From contig NZ_JACIGJ010000005.1 of NCBI RefSeq assembly GCF_014197855.1, forward strand, positions 1 through 64,000: a stretch of 64,000 nt of DNA. Direction: 5' to 3'. This document shows, one piece after another, positions 20,196-32,045 of this stretch (position 1 is its first letter; every line of letters begins with the position of its first letter). A program made the position numbers and the translations under genes. This DNA is from Roseospira marina (lineage in GTDB: Bacteria; Pseudomonadota; Alphaproteobacteria; Rhodospirillales; Rhodospirillaceae). Below the pieces are notes generated by a model, which was not told the origin of the DNA, made no database searches, and saw only the letters and a program-made list of their open reading frames with translations.

Positions 20196-21296
20196 TCACC
20201 CCTCGGTCGGGTCCGGCTCCGCGAGGCGGCGCGGCGCGAGCCGTTTCAGCCCGTGCCGGACACGGCGGCGGATGCCGTCGTGGTGCAGGAACGCCCCGCC
20301 GGCCAGCCCGACCAGACAGCCAAGCAGGGTGTCCAAGAGCCGGGCGGACATCAGGGCGTCGGGTGAGGCACCGTGGCCCAGGGTGGCGGCCTCCGCCAGC
20401 AGGATGGTCAGCGGGGTGATGAAGATCACGGCGGCGGCGTAATGGCGCACCACCATGGTCTCGATGATGAACGACAGCGCCATCATCATGAGTGCCAGGG
20501 TCCAGGGTGTGAGCGGCAGCATCAGAATGGCGCCCGCCAGCAGAACGCCCAGGGTCGTGCCGATCAGGCGGTGCAACTGGCGCTCCCACACCGCGCGCAG
20601 GGTGGCGCCCTGGATCACGGCTAGGCAGCTCACCGGCGCCCAGTAGGCCTTTTCCATCTCCAGGACCTGGGCGAGCAACAGGGCGAGACCGACGAACAGG
20701 CCCATCACCACCGGCTCCAGCACAATGAAATCGAAGGTGCGGGGCGGCGGCGGCGGCACCGGCTTCGGCGCTCGCGTGCGCAGGTCGTACAGGCTGTAGA
20801 CGAAGCCGATGATGCAGGACAGCAGGCAGCCCATGCTGACCAGGCCCACGTACAGCGGCACCTCCAGCACATCCACGGGGGCATAAGCGCCGATCGAGGC
20901 GGCCATGACGAAGAACAGGGCGCCGGGCATGCCCAGCCCGTAGAGTCGCGCCATCATCAGCGCCAGGATGCCGATCACGGCCAGCGCCGGCATCATGACC
21001 GGCGCGAAGAAGTGGCTGATGACCCCCAAAGTGAACCCGGCGGTGATGCCGAAGGCGCAGCCCATCAGCACGAGCATACGGTGGGCCATCGGCGTGGCTG
21101 GCAGGTAGACCAGCACCAGCCCGCCCAGCGCGGAGGCCTGGCCGAACTCCATATGCCCGAACCACGCCCCGGTCAGCATGGGCGCGCCCGTAGCCAGCGC
21201 CGCCGCCACCGGCATGTGCCACGGGCGGTCGGTGGTGCGAACCTGGGTGAATGCCCGCGCTTCCCGCGTCACGGCGCTTCTGAGGGCCTTGCTCAT
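20196..21296 (-). CDS. FUSC family membrane protein
   Basis: A 366-residue integral membrane protein with two blocks of hydrophobic helices (about residues 30-170 and 195-335). The cytoplasmic link between them is short and Pro-rich (APKPVPPPPPRTF). The duplicated halves and motifs such as YWAPVSCLAVIQGATLR and LIGTTLGVLLAGAIL resemble the fusaric acid resistance/aromatic acid exporter family (FUSC, AaeB-like). It is shorter than AaeB and lacks the long soluble domain, so it may export or channel small organic acids. No membrane-fusion partner is adjacent. It lies 35 bp downstream of the YgiQ gene on the same strand and is probably co-transcribed. Confidence 0.75.
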   Translation of the reverse strand: MSKALRSAVTREARAFTQVRTTDRPWHMPVAAALATGAPMLTGAWFGHMEFGQASALGGLVLVYLPATPMAHRMLVLMGCAFGITAGFTLGVISHFFAPVMMPALAVIGILALMMARLYGLGMPGALFFVMAASIGAYAPVDVLEVPLYVGLVSMGCLLSCIIGFVYSLYDLRTRAPKPVPPPPPRTFDFIVLEPVVMGLFVGLALLLAQVLEMEKAYWAPVSCLAVIQGATLRAVWERQLHRLIGTTLGVLLAGAILMLPLTPWTLALMMMALSFIIETMVVRHYAAAVIFITPLTILLAEAATLGHGASPDALMSARLLDTLLGCLVGLAGGAFLHHDGIRRRVRHGLKRLAPRRLAEPDPTEG

Positions 21297-21331
21297 GCCT
21301 GTCTTTCGTTCGAGTGGTGCCTGGCCTGAGG

Positions 21332-23572
<2,241 letters not shown>

Positions 23573-23675
23573 GGTCGAGGGGCCTTCCGGACAGGCGAAA
23601 CGGGGCGACCCCAGTGCGGGGCCGCCCCTACGGTACAGGGAGCCGGATCCGATTCGAAAGGCCGAACGCAGCCGG

Positions 23676-26405
23676 TCAGGACGCCAGATGTTCCCGCGAA
23701 CTGTCGCCGTCTAGGGACTGAGACTCGCCTTCGTCCGGGGAGTCGGACGAAGCCGGCGTCCCGTCGGCCTCGGGCGTGCTCTCCGTCTTGGCGGCGGCCT
23801 TTGTAGTGCGCCGACGGGTGGTCCGCTTCGGCTTGGCCTCGGTCGCCTCGGCTGTGGTGCCAACGCTGTCCTCGGTCGCGGCCTTTTTGGTCGTGCGCCG
23901 GGTGCGCTTCGGCTTGGGTGCCTCTTCGGTCTCGGCCCCCGTCTCAGCTTTGGCCTCAGCTTTGGTCCCGTCGCTGTCCTCGGTCGCGGCCTTTTTGGTC
24001 GTGCGCCGGGTGCGCTTCGGCTTCGGTGCCTCTTCGGCCTCGGACCCCGTCTCCGCCGTGGCCTCGGCGCCGTCGGCCTCCGCCGCTTTCGTGGTTTTGC
24101 GGCGGGTGCGCTTCGGCTTGGCCTCGGTCACCTCGGCTGCGGTGCCGTCGCTGTCCTCGGTCGCGGCCTTTTTGGTCGTGCGCCGGGTGCGCTTCGGCTT
24201 CGGTGCCTCTTCGGTTTCGGCCCCCGTTTCGGCTGCGGTCTCAGCCGTGGCTTCGGTTCCGTCGCCCTCGGTCGCGGCCTTAGTGGCCCTGGTGGTTTTG
24301 CGGCGGGTGCGCTTCGGCTTGGCCGGGGCCTCCTCTGTCGACCCATCCGAGGCCGCTTTCGTCTCGGAGGACGCAGAGGCCGGGGCTTCGCTCGCTTCGG
24401 CTGAGGTGTCGTTCGCCGCCGTCTCCGCCGTCGCCTCAGTCTCGGGCGTCGCCGGCGTTTCGTCGTCTGCCTTAGCCTTGCGTCGGGTGGCGCGGCGCTT
24501 GCGCGGGGTGACGTCGGGCGGCGTCTCGGAGGTCGCGCCCGTGTCGGCGGCCGCCGTTTCGGCCTCGACCGTGACCGGTGCCGTGTCCTCCGCCGCCTCC
24601 GGCGTTGCTGTGGAGGCCTCCGGCGCCGGGGTCTCCGCCGTTGCATCCGTCGCCTCGTCCGTATCGGGCCCCGTGCCCTTGCGGCCGTGCCGACGCCGCT
24701 CGCCACGTCGGCTGGTGGACCGGCTGGGGGACGCCTTGCGGGGGCCGCGCGACCGGTCGGACCGGTCGGCCCGGTCCGACGTCGGGTGCCGCTCGGTTTC
24801 GGCTTCGGCGGTCTCGTCGTCCTCGTCGCTTGCGGAGTCGGACATCGGCCGGCCCATTGGGACCAGGGTGTCGAAGGTGAAGAACGCCGGCGTGTGATCG
24901 CCGAAGGCCAGAGCATTATCCGGATGCTTCATGGCGGGCAGTTCGTCGTCGCGCCGGCCGCGCCCGCGCCGGGACCGTCCCCCGCCGTCGTCCGCGCGCT
25001 TGCGATCAGATCGGTCGGAACGCTCCGGCCGTTCGGGACGCTCGGCCCGTTCCGGTCGCTCGGACCGTTCGGGGCGCTCGGCACGCTCGGGTCGTTCCGC
25101 CGTCTCCGTCCGCTCCGCACGGTCACTCCGCGCGGCCCGTTCGCCGCGATCGCCGCCGCTGCGGTGGCGGCCGCCCCGGCGGCCCCGGCTGGGGCGGTCG
25201 TCCGAGGCCCGGTGCTCGCGATTACTGTCCCGTCCGCCGTCGGCGTCCGTGTCCGCTTCCGACTTCGCATCCGCGTCGTCGGCGCCGAGCCCTTCCAGCG
25301 ACAGGCGCGGGATGGTGCGGCCCAGCAGGTGTTCGATGCCGGCCACATACTTCGCGTCGTCCGGCGTGGCGAGGCTGAACGCAGCGCCGTCTTTTCCGGC
25401 CCGCCCGGTGCGGCCGATGCGGTGCACATAATCCTCGGAGTGCGTCGGGATATCGAAGTTGATGACGTGCGACACGTCGTCGATATCCAGGCCGCGCGCG
25501 GCCACGTCGGAGCACACCAGGAAGTCCGCTTCGTTGTCCTTAAAGCGGCGCAGCATCTCGTGACGGGTGGCCTGGTCCATGTCGCCGTGCAGCGAGATGC
25601 AGTTGAACCCGTGCTTCTTGAGCGACCGGTTCAGCACATCCACATCGCGCTTCCGGTTGCAGAAGATGAAGGCGTTGCGGACGTTTTCGGTGCGCAGGAT
25701 GTGGCGCAGCGCCTCGCGCTTGTCGATGCGGGGCACAATGGCGAGATGCTGGGCCACTGTCTCGGCGGCGGTGGCGCGGCGTTCGATGCTGACCTCGCGC
25801 GGGTTGGACAGGAAGGCGTCCGCCAGCTTGCGGATCTCCTTGTCCATGGTCGCGGAGAAGAACAGCGTCTGACGCAGCGGCGGCAGCAGACCGACAATGC
25901 GCTCGACGTCGGGGATGAACCCCATGTCGAGCATGCGGTCCGCCTCGTCGATGACGAGCACCTTCACGTCGCGCAGCAGCACCTTACCGCGCTCGAACAG
26001 GTCGAGCAGTCGCCCGGGCGTGGCGATCAGCACGTCCACGCCCTTGTCGAGCGCGCGCATCTGGTCGCCCATGCTCTCGCCGCCGATCAGCAGCGCCATG
26101 TCGAGCTTATGGTACTTGCCATACAGCGTGAAGTTCTCGGACACCTGGGCGGCCAGCTCGCGCGTCGGCGCCAGGATTAGCGAACGGGGCATGCGTGCCT
26201 TCGCCCGGCCGTTGGCGAGAATCTCGATCATCGGCAGGGTGAAGCTGGCGGTCTTGCCCGTTCCGGTCTGGGCGATGCCCAGAACGTCGCGTCCCATCAG
26301 GACGTGGGGTATGGCCTTTTCCTGGATCGGCGTGGGGGTTTCATAGCCCACGTCCTCAATGGCCCTGAGGGTTTCAGGCGAAAGGCCGAGATCGACGAAT
26401 TTCAT
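23676..26405 (-). CDS. DEAD-box RNA helicase with long repetitive tail
   Basis: An ATP-dependent RNA helicase of the RhlE/CsdA type. The ~380-residue core has all motifs: Q motif ([14 protein letters not shown]), AQTGTGKT near 46, PTRELA, DEAD near 153, SAT, and [10 protein letters not shown]. The remaining ~520 residues are low-complexity: an Arg/Asp/Glu-rich section ([16 protein letters not shown]) and then Ala/Glu/Thr-rich spacers punctuated by several copies of [20 protein letters not shown] or [11 protein letters not shown]. Such basic tails in bacterial DEAD-box proteins bind RNA and can promote condensates (family knowledge; not shown here). RhlE-type helicases act in ribosome assembly and RNA decay with RNase E. 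A 390-bp gap upstream suggests a long leader. Confidence 0.94.
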   Translation of the reverse strand: MKFVDLGLSPETLRAIEDVGYETPTPIQEKAIPHVLMGRDVLGIAQTGTGKTASFTLPMIEILANGRAKARMPRSLILAPTRELAAQVSENFTLYGKYHKLDMALLIGGESMGDQMRALDKGVDVLIATPGRLLDLFERGKVLLRDVKVLVIDEADRMLDMGFIPDVERIVGLLPPLRQTLFFSATMDKEIRKLADAFLSNPREVSIERRATAAETVAQHLAIVPRIDKREALRHILRTENVRNAFIFCNRKRDVDVLNRSLKKHGFNCISLHGDMDQATRHEMLRRFKDNEADFLVCSDVAARGLDIDDVSHVINFDIPTHSEDYVHRIGRTGRAGKDGAAFSLATPDDAKYVAGIEHLLGRTIPRLSLEGLGADDADAKSEADTDADGGRDSNREHRASDDRPSRGRRGGRHRSGGDRGERAARSDRAERTETAERPERAERPERSERPERAERPERPERSDRSDRKRADDGGGRSRRGRGRRDDELPAMKHPDNALAFGDHTPAFFTFDTLVPMGRPMSDSASDEDDETAEAETERHPTSDRADRSDRSRGPRKASPSRSTSRRGERRRHGRKGTGPDTDEATDATAETPAPEASTATPEAAEDTAPVTVEAETAAADTGATSETPPDVTPRKRRATRRKAKADDETPATPETEATAETAANDTSAEASEAPASASSETKAASDGSTEEAPAKPKRTRRKTTRATKAATEGDGTEATAETAAETGAETEEAPKPKRTRRTTKKAATEDSDGTAAEVTEAKPKRTRRKTTKAAEADGAEATAETGSEAEEAPKPKRTRRTTKKAATEDSDGTKAEAKAETGAETEEAPKPKRTRRTTKKAATEDSVGTTAEATEAKPKRTTRRRTTKAAAKTESTPEADGTPASSDSPDEGESQSLDGDSSREHLAS
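23785..24330 (-). repeat. Imperfect repeats encoding KPKRTRR modules in the helicase tail
   Basis: At least five imperfect copies of a segment encoding (K)PKRTRR-[TK]-T-[TK]-KA, with acidic spacers of variable length ([18 protein letters not shown]). Nearly identical stretches recur around 23870-23940, 23980-24050 and 24150-24240. Close DNA identity between copies points to recent internal duplication and potential length variation between strains. Confidence 0.75.
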
Positions 26406-26795
26406 GGTGGTCAGGTCGGTCCTCGGACTCTGGTCGGGCTGTCGTGGGGGTTGAGATCAACCGCGCCACGGCCCGCGGGGCGCCGTGCCAAGGGGGCATC
26501 GCCTACACGATACGCACCGGCACGGCCTGGGATCGCTCGGATCACGCGGTCCCACCGTCACGCTACGCCAGGCGCCCGCATCAACGGGAGACGATCCCGT
26601 TCATGCTGGCGCCCGGTCGCATCGGACGCAGGAAGTCGGTCGGGCTCGTTCTTGCGGGGCGATCTTCACGCCCGAACGAGCCGCAGGCGCGCGTCTCCGA
26701 CCACGCGCACTATAGAGCCGGACCCGAGGCTGTCAATGATGGGTCTGGTGCGCGGGGGAACGGGAACCGCCGGCCGTGACGGTTTTGCATCGGCT
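26406..26795. other. Upstream region of the DEAD-box helicase
   Basis: This 390-bp minus-strand gap lies between the end of the ABC transporter operon and the helicase start. No supported gene is present. It could carry a helicase promoter and a long leader, as in cold-shock helicase genes, but I see no clear -10/-35 pair or terminator. Confidence 0.4.
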
Positions 26796-27587
26796 TCAGG
26801 TCCAGGGAGTCCCGCATCCGGGGGGCTTTGCGCCCGCGCCGGCGGTGTATCCCCGCCCCGCGCGCAGGAGATCGCGGGTGTAGGCTTGGCGCACCGTGCC
26901 GGCGCGAAGCTGGGCGACCGTCAGCTCTTCGATCACGGCGCCGTCCTTCATCACGGCCATGCGCTCGCACATATGCCCGACGACCGCGAGGTTGTGGCTC
27001 ACCAGGATCAGGGTCAGGGCGCGGGCCGCGCGCAGGCGGCGCAGCAGGTTCAGGATCTCCGCCTGCACCGAGACGTCGAGCGCGCTGGTCGGCTCGTCGA
27101 GGAGCAGGATGGACGGCTCCAGGATCAGCGCCCGGGCGATGGCCACGCGCTGCCGCTGGCCGCCCGAAAGCTGGTGCGGGTAGCGGAACCGGAACGACCG
27201 GTCCAGACCCACGTCGGTCAGCGCGCGCTCCACCCGGGCGTTGAGCGCGTCGGTCAGACGATGGATGCGCAGCGGCTCCGACAGGGCGGTGTCCACGGTC
27301 TGGCGCGGATGCAGGCTGGCGTAGGGGTCCTGAAACACCATCTGCACCCGCTTGTGGAACGCTTTCGGGCGGCGGCGGCCCTGGTCCTGGCCCGCGACCG
27401 TGATGCGCCCGCTCCAGTGCGGGTTAAGCCCGGACAGCGCCCGCAACACCGTGGACTTGCCGGAGCCGCTTTCGCCCACCAGGCCGAAGGATTCGCCCTC
27501 GGCGACGTCGAGCGACACGCCGCGCACCGCGTGCACATCGCGCGCGCCGGCCCGAAAGGTCACGGTCAGGTCGCGAAGGACGATCAC
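26796..27587 (-). CDS. ABC transporter ATP-binding protein (Dpp/OppF type)
   Basis: Second ATPase of a peptide/nickel-type ABC importer (263 aa). Walker A is GESGSGKST, the Q-loop lies in MVFQDPYASLHPRQTV, the signature is LSGGQRQRVAIARAL, Walker B is ILLLDEPTSALD and the switch His is in LVSHNL. The start is GTG 27587, overlapping the TGA of the upstream ATPase gene by 4 bp (GTGA), which indicates translational coupling. A longer frame to 27722 reads through that gene and is rejected. It is slightly shorter than typical DppF and lacks the long C-terminal oligopeptide-binding extension. Substrate unknown. Confidence 0.93.
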   Translation of the reverse strand: MIVLRDLTVTFRAGARDVHAVRGVSLDVAEGESFGLVGESGSGKSTVLRALSGLNPHWSGRITVAGQDQGRRRPKAFHKRVQMVFQDPYASLHPRQTVDTALSEPLRIHRLTDALNARVERALTDVGLDRSFRFRYPHQLSGGQRQRVAIARALILEPSILLLDEPTSALDVSVQAEILNLLRRLRAARALTLILVSHNLAVVGHMCERMAVMKDGAVIEELTVAQLRAGTVRQAYTRDLLRAGRGYTAGAGAKPPGCGTPWT

Positions 27588-28438
27588 GGCGGCGCCTCCC
27601 GCCACGCCGGGTCCCGCTGCAACACCGGCAGGTCGCCCCGGTCGCCTTCGATGGAGGGCAGGGCAGCCAGCAGCCCGCGCGTATAGGGATGGCGGGCCGC
27701 ATGCAGGTCGGCGGCGCGGCATTCCTCCATCACCCGCCCCGCGTACATCACCACGACGCGGTCGCAGAACCCGGCGACCAGGTTCAAATCGTGGGAGATG
27801 AACATCAAACCCATGCCGCTGGCCCGCACCAGATCGTCGAGAATGGCCAGAACCTGCATCTGCACCGTCACGTCGAGCGCGCTGGTGGGCTCGTCCGCGA
27901 TCAGCAGGTCGGGGCCGAGCGCGACCATCATCGCGATCATGACCCGTTGGCCCATGCCGCCGGACAGCTCGTGCGGCCAGGCGTCGTAGACCCGGCCAAG
28001 GTCCGCCTCCGGGATCTGCACGGCGGCGAGGGCGGCCAGGGCGCGGTCCCGTGCGGCGCGGCGGGATAGCGCGGGGTCGGCGGTGCGGAACGCCTCCACG
28101 ATCTGACGCCCGACTCGCATGACCGGGTTCAGGCTGTACTTCGGGTCTTGCAGGATCATCGCGATCCGGCGGCCCCGCAGTCGGCGGAAGCGGCGTTCGG
28201 GCAGGTGGCTCAGGTCCTGGCCGTCGAACGCCAAGCGATGGGCGCGCACCTCGCCCGGCGGTCGGATCAGGCCCAGGATGGCGCGCCCGGTCATGGACTT
28301 GCCGGAGCCCGATTCGCCCACGATGCCGACCCGCTCCCCCCGCTGGACCGCCAGCGACAGGCCCCGCACCGCCTCGACCGGGCCGGTGTCGCTGTGGAAG
28401 GTCACATGCAGATCGTCGAGGACGAGCAGGTCCGCCAT
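27584..28438 (-). CDS. ABC transporter ATP-binding protein (Dpp/OppD type)
   Basis: First ATPase of the importer (284 aa). Walker A is GESGSGKSM, the Q-loop is in MILQDPKYSLNPVM, the signature is LSGGMGQRVMIAMM, Walker B is LLIADEPTSALD, and the switch His is in FISHDLNLVAGFCDRVVVMYAG. The C-terminal RHPYTRGLLAALPSIEG segment is typical of the D subunit, where a [4Fe-4S]-type or oligopeptide-binding extension often follows; here it is short. It begins 4 bp after the permease gene and overlaps the next ATPase. Confidence 0.94.
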   Translation of the reverse strand: MADLLVLDDLHVTFHSDTGPVEAVRGLSLAVQRGERVGIVGESGSGKSMTGRAILGLIRPPGEVRAHRLAFDGQDLSHLPERRFRRLRGRRIAMILQDPKYSLNPVMRVGRQIVEAFRTADPALSRRAARDRALAALAAVQIPEADLGRVYDAWPHELSGGMGQRVMIAMMVALGPDLLIADEPTSALDVTVQMQVLAILDDLVRASGMGLMFISHDLNLVAGFCDRVVVMYAGRVMEECRAADLHAARHPYTRGLLAALPSIEGDRGDLPVLQRDPAWREAPP

Positions 28439-28442
28439 GGCC

Positions 28443-29357
28443 TCAGCGGTCCCCCCGCGGGTCCAGCACGTCGCGCAGGCCGTCCCCCAGCAGGTTGAAG
28501 CCGAGCGCCACCACGAAGATGGCGAGGCCGGGCATGGTGGCGACCCACCAGTGGTCCAGCAGGTATTTGCGGCCGTCGGCGACCATGGCGCCCCACTCGG
28601 GCGTCGGCGGTTGCGCGCCCAGACCGAGGAAGCCCAGGCCGGCGGCCGTTAGGATGATGCCCGCCATGTCCAGCGTCACCCGCACGATGACCGAACTGGT
28701 GCACAGTGGCATGACCTGCCGCAGGATGATGCGCGCGGGCGAGGCGCCTTGCAGGCGCGCGGCGGCGATGAAATCGCTGTTCCGGATGGTCAGGGTCTCG
28801 GCGCGGGCGATGCGGGCGTAGGGGGGCCACGTGGTCAGGGCGATGGCGATCACCGCGTTCTCGATCCCCGGCCCCAGCGCGGCCACCAGGGCCAAGGCCA
28901 AAATCAGGCGCGGAAAGGCCAGGAAGATGTCGGTCAGCCGCATCAGCACGCTGTCGATCAGGCCGCCCGCGTAGCCTGCGACGGTGCCGATCAGCAGGCC
29001 CACGGGGGCGACGATGATGGCCACCAGAACGACGACGGCGAGCGTGATTCGGCCGCCGTGCAGCAGGCGGCTCAGGATATCGCGGCCCAGGCCATCGGTC
29101 CCGAGCCAGTGCCCCTCGGCGCCCGGAGGCAGAAGGCGCAGGTCGAGGGCTTGGTCCGTGGGGCTGAACGGGGCCAGCAGGGGACCGATCGCGGCGATCA
29201 GCAGAAGCAGCAGAATGATGATCAGACCCGCCAGAGCCAGGGGATTGCGGCGGAAGCGCAGGCCGCTGCGGTACAGGTCCCCCAGGCGGGCCTGCCCCCG
29301 CGACGCGGGGGCTTCGCTGAGCAGCCACGCCCGCAGGCCGGCGCGTTGGGGGCTCAT
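28443..29357 (-). CDS. ABC transporter permease (Dpp/OppC type)
   Basis: Inner-membrane permease subunit (304 aa) with an N-terminal helix (NPLALAGLIIILLLLLIAAIG), a periplasmic loop containing HWLGTDGLGRDILSRLLHGG, and the binding-protein-dependent transport domain with the EAA-like loop RIARAETLTIRNSDFIAAAR. ATG 29357 has GAGGA upstream. A longer frame to 29408 would add a non-homologous stretch overlapping the upstream gene. It follows the other permease by 10 bp. Confidence 0.94.
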   Translation of the reverse strand: MSPQRAGLRAWLLSEAPASRGQARLGDLYRSGLRFRRNPLALAGLIIILLLLLIAAIGPLLAPFSPTDQALDLRLLPPGAEGHWLGTDGLGRDILSRLLHGGRITLAVVVLVAIIVAPVGLLIGTVAGYAGGLIDSVLMRLTDIFLAFPRLILALALVAALGPGIENAVIAIALTTWPPYARIARAETLTIRNSDFIAAARLQGASPARIILRQVMPLCTSSVIVRVTLDMAGIILTAAGLGFLGLGAQPPTPEWGAMVADGRKYLLDHWWVATMPGLAIFVVALGFNLLGDGLRDVLDPRGDR

Positions 29358-29367
29358 GCCCGGATCC

Positions 29368-30456
29368 TCATGGTCGCGCCCTCGGGTCCAGAAGCCGATA
29401 CAGCCCATCGGACAGCAGGTTCAACCCGATGAACACGGCGCCGACGACGACCGTGCCGCCCAGCACCGCGTTCATGTCCGCGTTGAGCAGCGAGTTGGTG
29501 ATGTAAAAGCCCAGGCCGGGCCAGGAGAACACGATCTCGGTCAGGACGGAGCCTTCCAGCAGCGTCGCGTACGAGAGGGCGATGACCGTCACCAACGGGA
29601 CCCACACATTGCCCAGGGCATGGCGTCCGATCACGGTGCGCTCCGGCAGGCCCTTGACCCGGGCGGTGGTGATGTACTCCTGGCGGAGCTGTTCCAGCAT
29701 GAAACTGCGCGTCATCCGGCTGATGTAGGCGAGGCTGAAGTAGCCGAGGATCGAGGCCGGCAGAACGATATGCGCCAGCGCGTCGCGGAACACGTCCCAG
29801 GCGCCGGCCATCGCGGAATCGAGCAGGATGACGCCCGTGACCGGCTCCACCAGACCAACGTACAGCAGATCGAGCCGCCCGGGACCCGCGACCCAGTCGA
29901 GCTTGGCGTAGAACACCAGCAACCCCATCAGGCCAAGCCAGAACACCGGCACCGAATACCCGATCAGGCCGAGCACGCGGATCACGTGATCGGTCCATGT
30001 GCCCTGGCGAACCGCCGCGATGATACCGGCCGGCACGCCGAGCAGCACGCCCAGGATCGTGGCCACCGTGGCCAGCTCCAGCGTGGCCGGGAAGACGCGC
30101 GCGATATCGACCGCGACCGGGTTCGACGTCAGCACCGAGGTGCCGAAGTCGCCGGTTAGGGCGTTGCCGACGTAGGTCAGGAACTGCTCCCACAGCGGCC
30201 GGTCGAGACCGAGCGCCTCGCGCGCCGCCTGATAGGTCGCCTCGCTGGCCCGATCGCCCACGGCGGCCAACACCGGATCGACCGGAACGACCCGCCCGAT
30301 GAAGAAGGTGACCGCCAGCAGGCCCAGCCCCGTGATCGCCAGCGTGAGGACCAAGCGGCCCAGGGCACCGGCACCGTGGCGCAGGCGGCGTCCGGGCGGC
30401 GGCCGTTGCGATGCGGCCGGGAGCGTGGAGGGTGTGGGCGGGGTGGGGCGCGGCAT
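29368..30456 (-). CDS. ABC transporter permease (Dpp/OppB type)
   Basis: Inner-membrane permease (362 aa) and first gene of the operon. The N-terminus is Pro/Arg-rich, then an initial helix (LVLTLAITGLGLLAVTFFIG), the family segment GLDRPLWEQFLTYVGNALTGDFGTS and the transport domain with the conserved EAA loop (RMTRSFMLEQLRQEYITTARVKG). ATG 30456 is taken as start because the family N-terminal helix begins soon after; the ribosome site is weak and the frame is open to 30591. No substrate-binding protein gene lies before or after the operon, so the substrate (peptide, nickel or other) cannot be told. The tRNA-Gly and its terminator lie upstream. Confidence 0.9.
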   Translation of the reverse strand: MPRPTPPTPSTLPAASQRPPPGRRLRHGAGALGRLVLTLAITGLGLLAVTFFIGRVVPVDPVLAAVGDRASEATYQAAREALGLDRPLWEQFLTYVGNALTGDFGTSVLTSNPVAVDIARVFPATLELATVATILGVLLGVPAGIIAAVRQGTWTDHVIRVLGLIGYSVPVFWLGLMGLLVFYAKLDWVAGPGRLDLLYVGLVEPVTGVILLDSAMAGAWDVFRDALAHIVLPASILGYFSLAYISRMTRSFMLEQLRQEYITTARVKGLPERTVIGRHALGNVWVPLVTVIALSYATLLEGSVLTEIVFSWPGLGFYITNSLLNADMNAVLGGTVVVGAVFIGLNLLSDGLYRLLDPRARP

Positions 30457-30594
30457 GCGGCGCTCGGGGAGCGGTGGAGGCTTCCTCCCGCATAGCAGCG
30501 CGATGCGGGTGCGTCCAGAACCGGGCGCGGGATCCGTGCCGCGTCGTGGGGGCGGAGCGCGGCGTGTGCGTGTCCCGCCGGACCGTTCCACAAG

Positions 30595-30618
30595 AAAACG
30601 GCCCCGTTATGGGGCCGT
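30595..30618 (-). terminator. Rho-independent terminator of tRNA-Gly
   Basis: Read on the minus strand, a perfect 8-bp stem ACGGCCCC/GGGGCCGT with a 5-nt loop is followed by TTTT. It lies 28 bp beyond the CCA end of the tRNA, as expected for a single-gene tRNA transcript, and separates the tRNA from the ABC operon. Confidence 0.85.
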
Positions 30619-30645
30619 AAAGTTCTGATCCGGCTAGGAAAAGTC

Positions 30646-30720
30646 TGGAGCGGGTGATGGGACTCGAACCCACGACATACAGCTTGGGAAGCTGTCGTTC
30701 TACCCCTGAACTACACCCGC
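30646..30720 (-). tRNA. tRNA-Gly (anticodon CCC)
   Basis: A full cloverleaf can be drawn: 7-bp acceptor GCGGGTG/CACCCGC, D arm GTTC/GAAC, anticodon stem ACAGC/GCTGT with loop TTCCCAA (anticodon CCC), a 5-nt variable loop, T arm GTGGG/CCCAT with loop TTCGAGT, discriminator T and encoded CCA. Length is 75 nt with CCA. It reads GGG codons. It resembles E. coli glyU. Confidence 0.97.
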
Positions 30721-30745
30721 GTGTGCCCGCCGGCTCGGATCCCCG

Positions 30746-30774
30746 TTTATAAACGTCGGCTGCCGTGTCGGCAA
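30746..30774 (-). promoter_or_regulatory. Promoter of tRNA-Gly
   Basis: On the minus strand, TTGCCG (30774-30769) and TATAAA (30751-30746) are separated by exactly 17 bp. The -10 box matches 5 of 6 consensus bases, and TTGCCG is a usual -35 variant in alphaproteobacteria. Transcription would begin about 20 nt before the mature tRNA. Confidence 0.65.
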
Positions 30775-30920
30775 GCATCTGTGAACGATCGTGATGTAGG
30801 CTGCGCGTCGCGGCCCTTAGAGGAGGGCCGGGTTGGCGCGTCCAGGGTGTCCGGCGGGCCGGAGGAGAAGGAAGGGTGGGGCCGGTCTCACCCTGGGTCT
30901 CTGTTCCCTTGGGGGGATTG

Positions 30921-32045
30921 ATGGCGGATCCGATCGTGCTGCGATGCGACCTGTTCCCGGGCTCGGGCGCCGGCCACCTGAAACGCTGCGTGGTGTTGGC
31001 CCACGCCCTGGAGGCGGAGGGCTTCGCACCCCGCCTTCTGATCGATTCGGAGAGCCTGGAGAGCGCTTTGCCGCTGGATCCTGGCGTGGCGGTGGAGGGC
31101 GTGCCGGTCGGGCCGCGCTTCGACGAGGCGCGGGATGCGGTGGCGGTGGCGGCGCGGGCGGTGGCTCTCGGTGCGCGGGTCGTTCTGGTGGATTCGTATC
31201 GGATCGGTCCCCGCTGGTTTGAGACGGTGCGCGCGGCGGGCCGGATTGTGGCGGCACTTGATGATCTGGGCACGGCGGGCGGTGCGCATCTGACCGTGAC
31301 CTACGCCCCAGGAACAGAGACCGGGGCGAAATCGGGTGCGGCGGAGGACGCGGACACGCCGATTCGCCTAGTCGGTCCCGCCTATATGATCACCGACAGC
31401 CCCGACGGGCGTCGGTCCGATCCGCCGGTCCGGCCGCGCAGGCTCATCGCGCATGCCGGGGGAACCGGCGCGTTCGAGGCCGCGCGCCCCATGTTCGCGG
31501 CCATCCGGGACGTGGCGGCACGTCACACCCTGGACGTCACGTGGCTGTGCCCGGGGCCGGCCGTCGCCGAGTCGCTGCGGCGCGATGGGCTCGCCGCGCC
31601 GAACCACGCCGTCGACCTCTGGCGCCGCGACCCGGGTCCTCTGTGGGCCGGGTACGACATCGTCGTCGGACCGGCCAGCACGTCGCTGTATGAGGCGATC
31701 CTTCAGGGCGCCCTGCCGGTCTCCTTCGCCATCTCCGACACCCAGACCTCGGGCCGGGACCAGTGGATCCATCTGGGCCACACGCTGCACATGGACCGCG
31801 CCGAAATGGCGAGTCCCGGGCGGGCCGAGGCTATGCTGGAGCGCGCCGTGACCGAACACGCCGCGCTGCGCGCTGCGCTCGCCGCCGGGTCGCGCGCGCT
31901 CGACGCGCACGGTGCGACCCGCGTCGCCCGCGCCCTGCGTGCCCTGGCGGATGGGCGCCCCTTTAATCCCGAGCACGCTGCCGCCATCGCGGCACACCCA
32001 AGCTCCCCCGCGCGCGGGGGATGGCCAGCAGGAGCGAAGCCATGA
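30921..32045 (+). CDS. pseG: UDP-2,4-diacetamido-2,4,6-trideoxy-beta-L-altropyranose hydrolase
   Basis: PseG removes UDP from the fourth pathway intermediate to yield free 2,4-diacetamido-2,4,6-trideoxy-L-altrose. The 374-residue product has the GT-B-like MurG-related fold signatures: RCDLFPGSGAGHLKRCVVLA at the N-terminus, with the catalytic His in the GAGH loop, and the C-terminal YDIVVGPASTSLYEAILQGALPV nucleotide-binding segment. No acetyltransferase (PseH) domain is fused, although fusions occur elsewhere. ATG 30921 follows a G-rich ribosome site; an earlier in-frame ATG at 30876 adds 15 non-conserved residues. It is the first gene of the pse operon and overlaps pseI by 4 bp (ATGA). Confidence 0.88.
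   Translation: MADPIVLRCDLFPGSGAGHLKRCVVLAHALEAEGFAPRLLIDSESLESALPLDPGVAVEGVPVGPRFDEARDAVAVAARAVALGARVVLVDSYRIGPRWFETVRAAGRIVAALDDLGTAGGAHLTVTYAPGTETGAKSGAAEDADTPIRLVGPAYMITDSPDGRRSDPPVRPRRLIAHAGGTGAFEAARPMFAAIRDVAARHTLDVTWLCPGPAVAESLRRDGLAAPNHAVDLWRRDPGPLWAGYDIVVGPASTSLYEAILQGALPVSFAISDTQTSGRDQWIHLGHTLHMDRAEMASPGRAEAMLERAVTEHAALRAALAAGSRALDAHGATRVARALRALADGRPFNPEHAAAIAAHPSSPARGGWPAGAKP

Noticed and set aside
30646-30720. tRNA-Gly used as an integration site
   Set aside because: No duplicated tRNA 3' end, integrase or composition break was found downstream, and the pse genes lie on the tRNA's 5' side.
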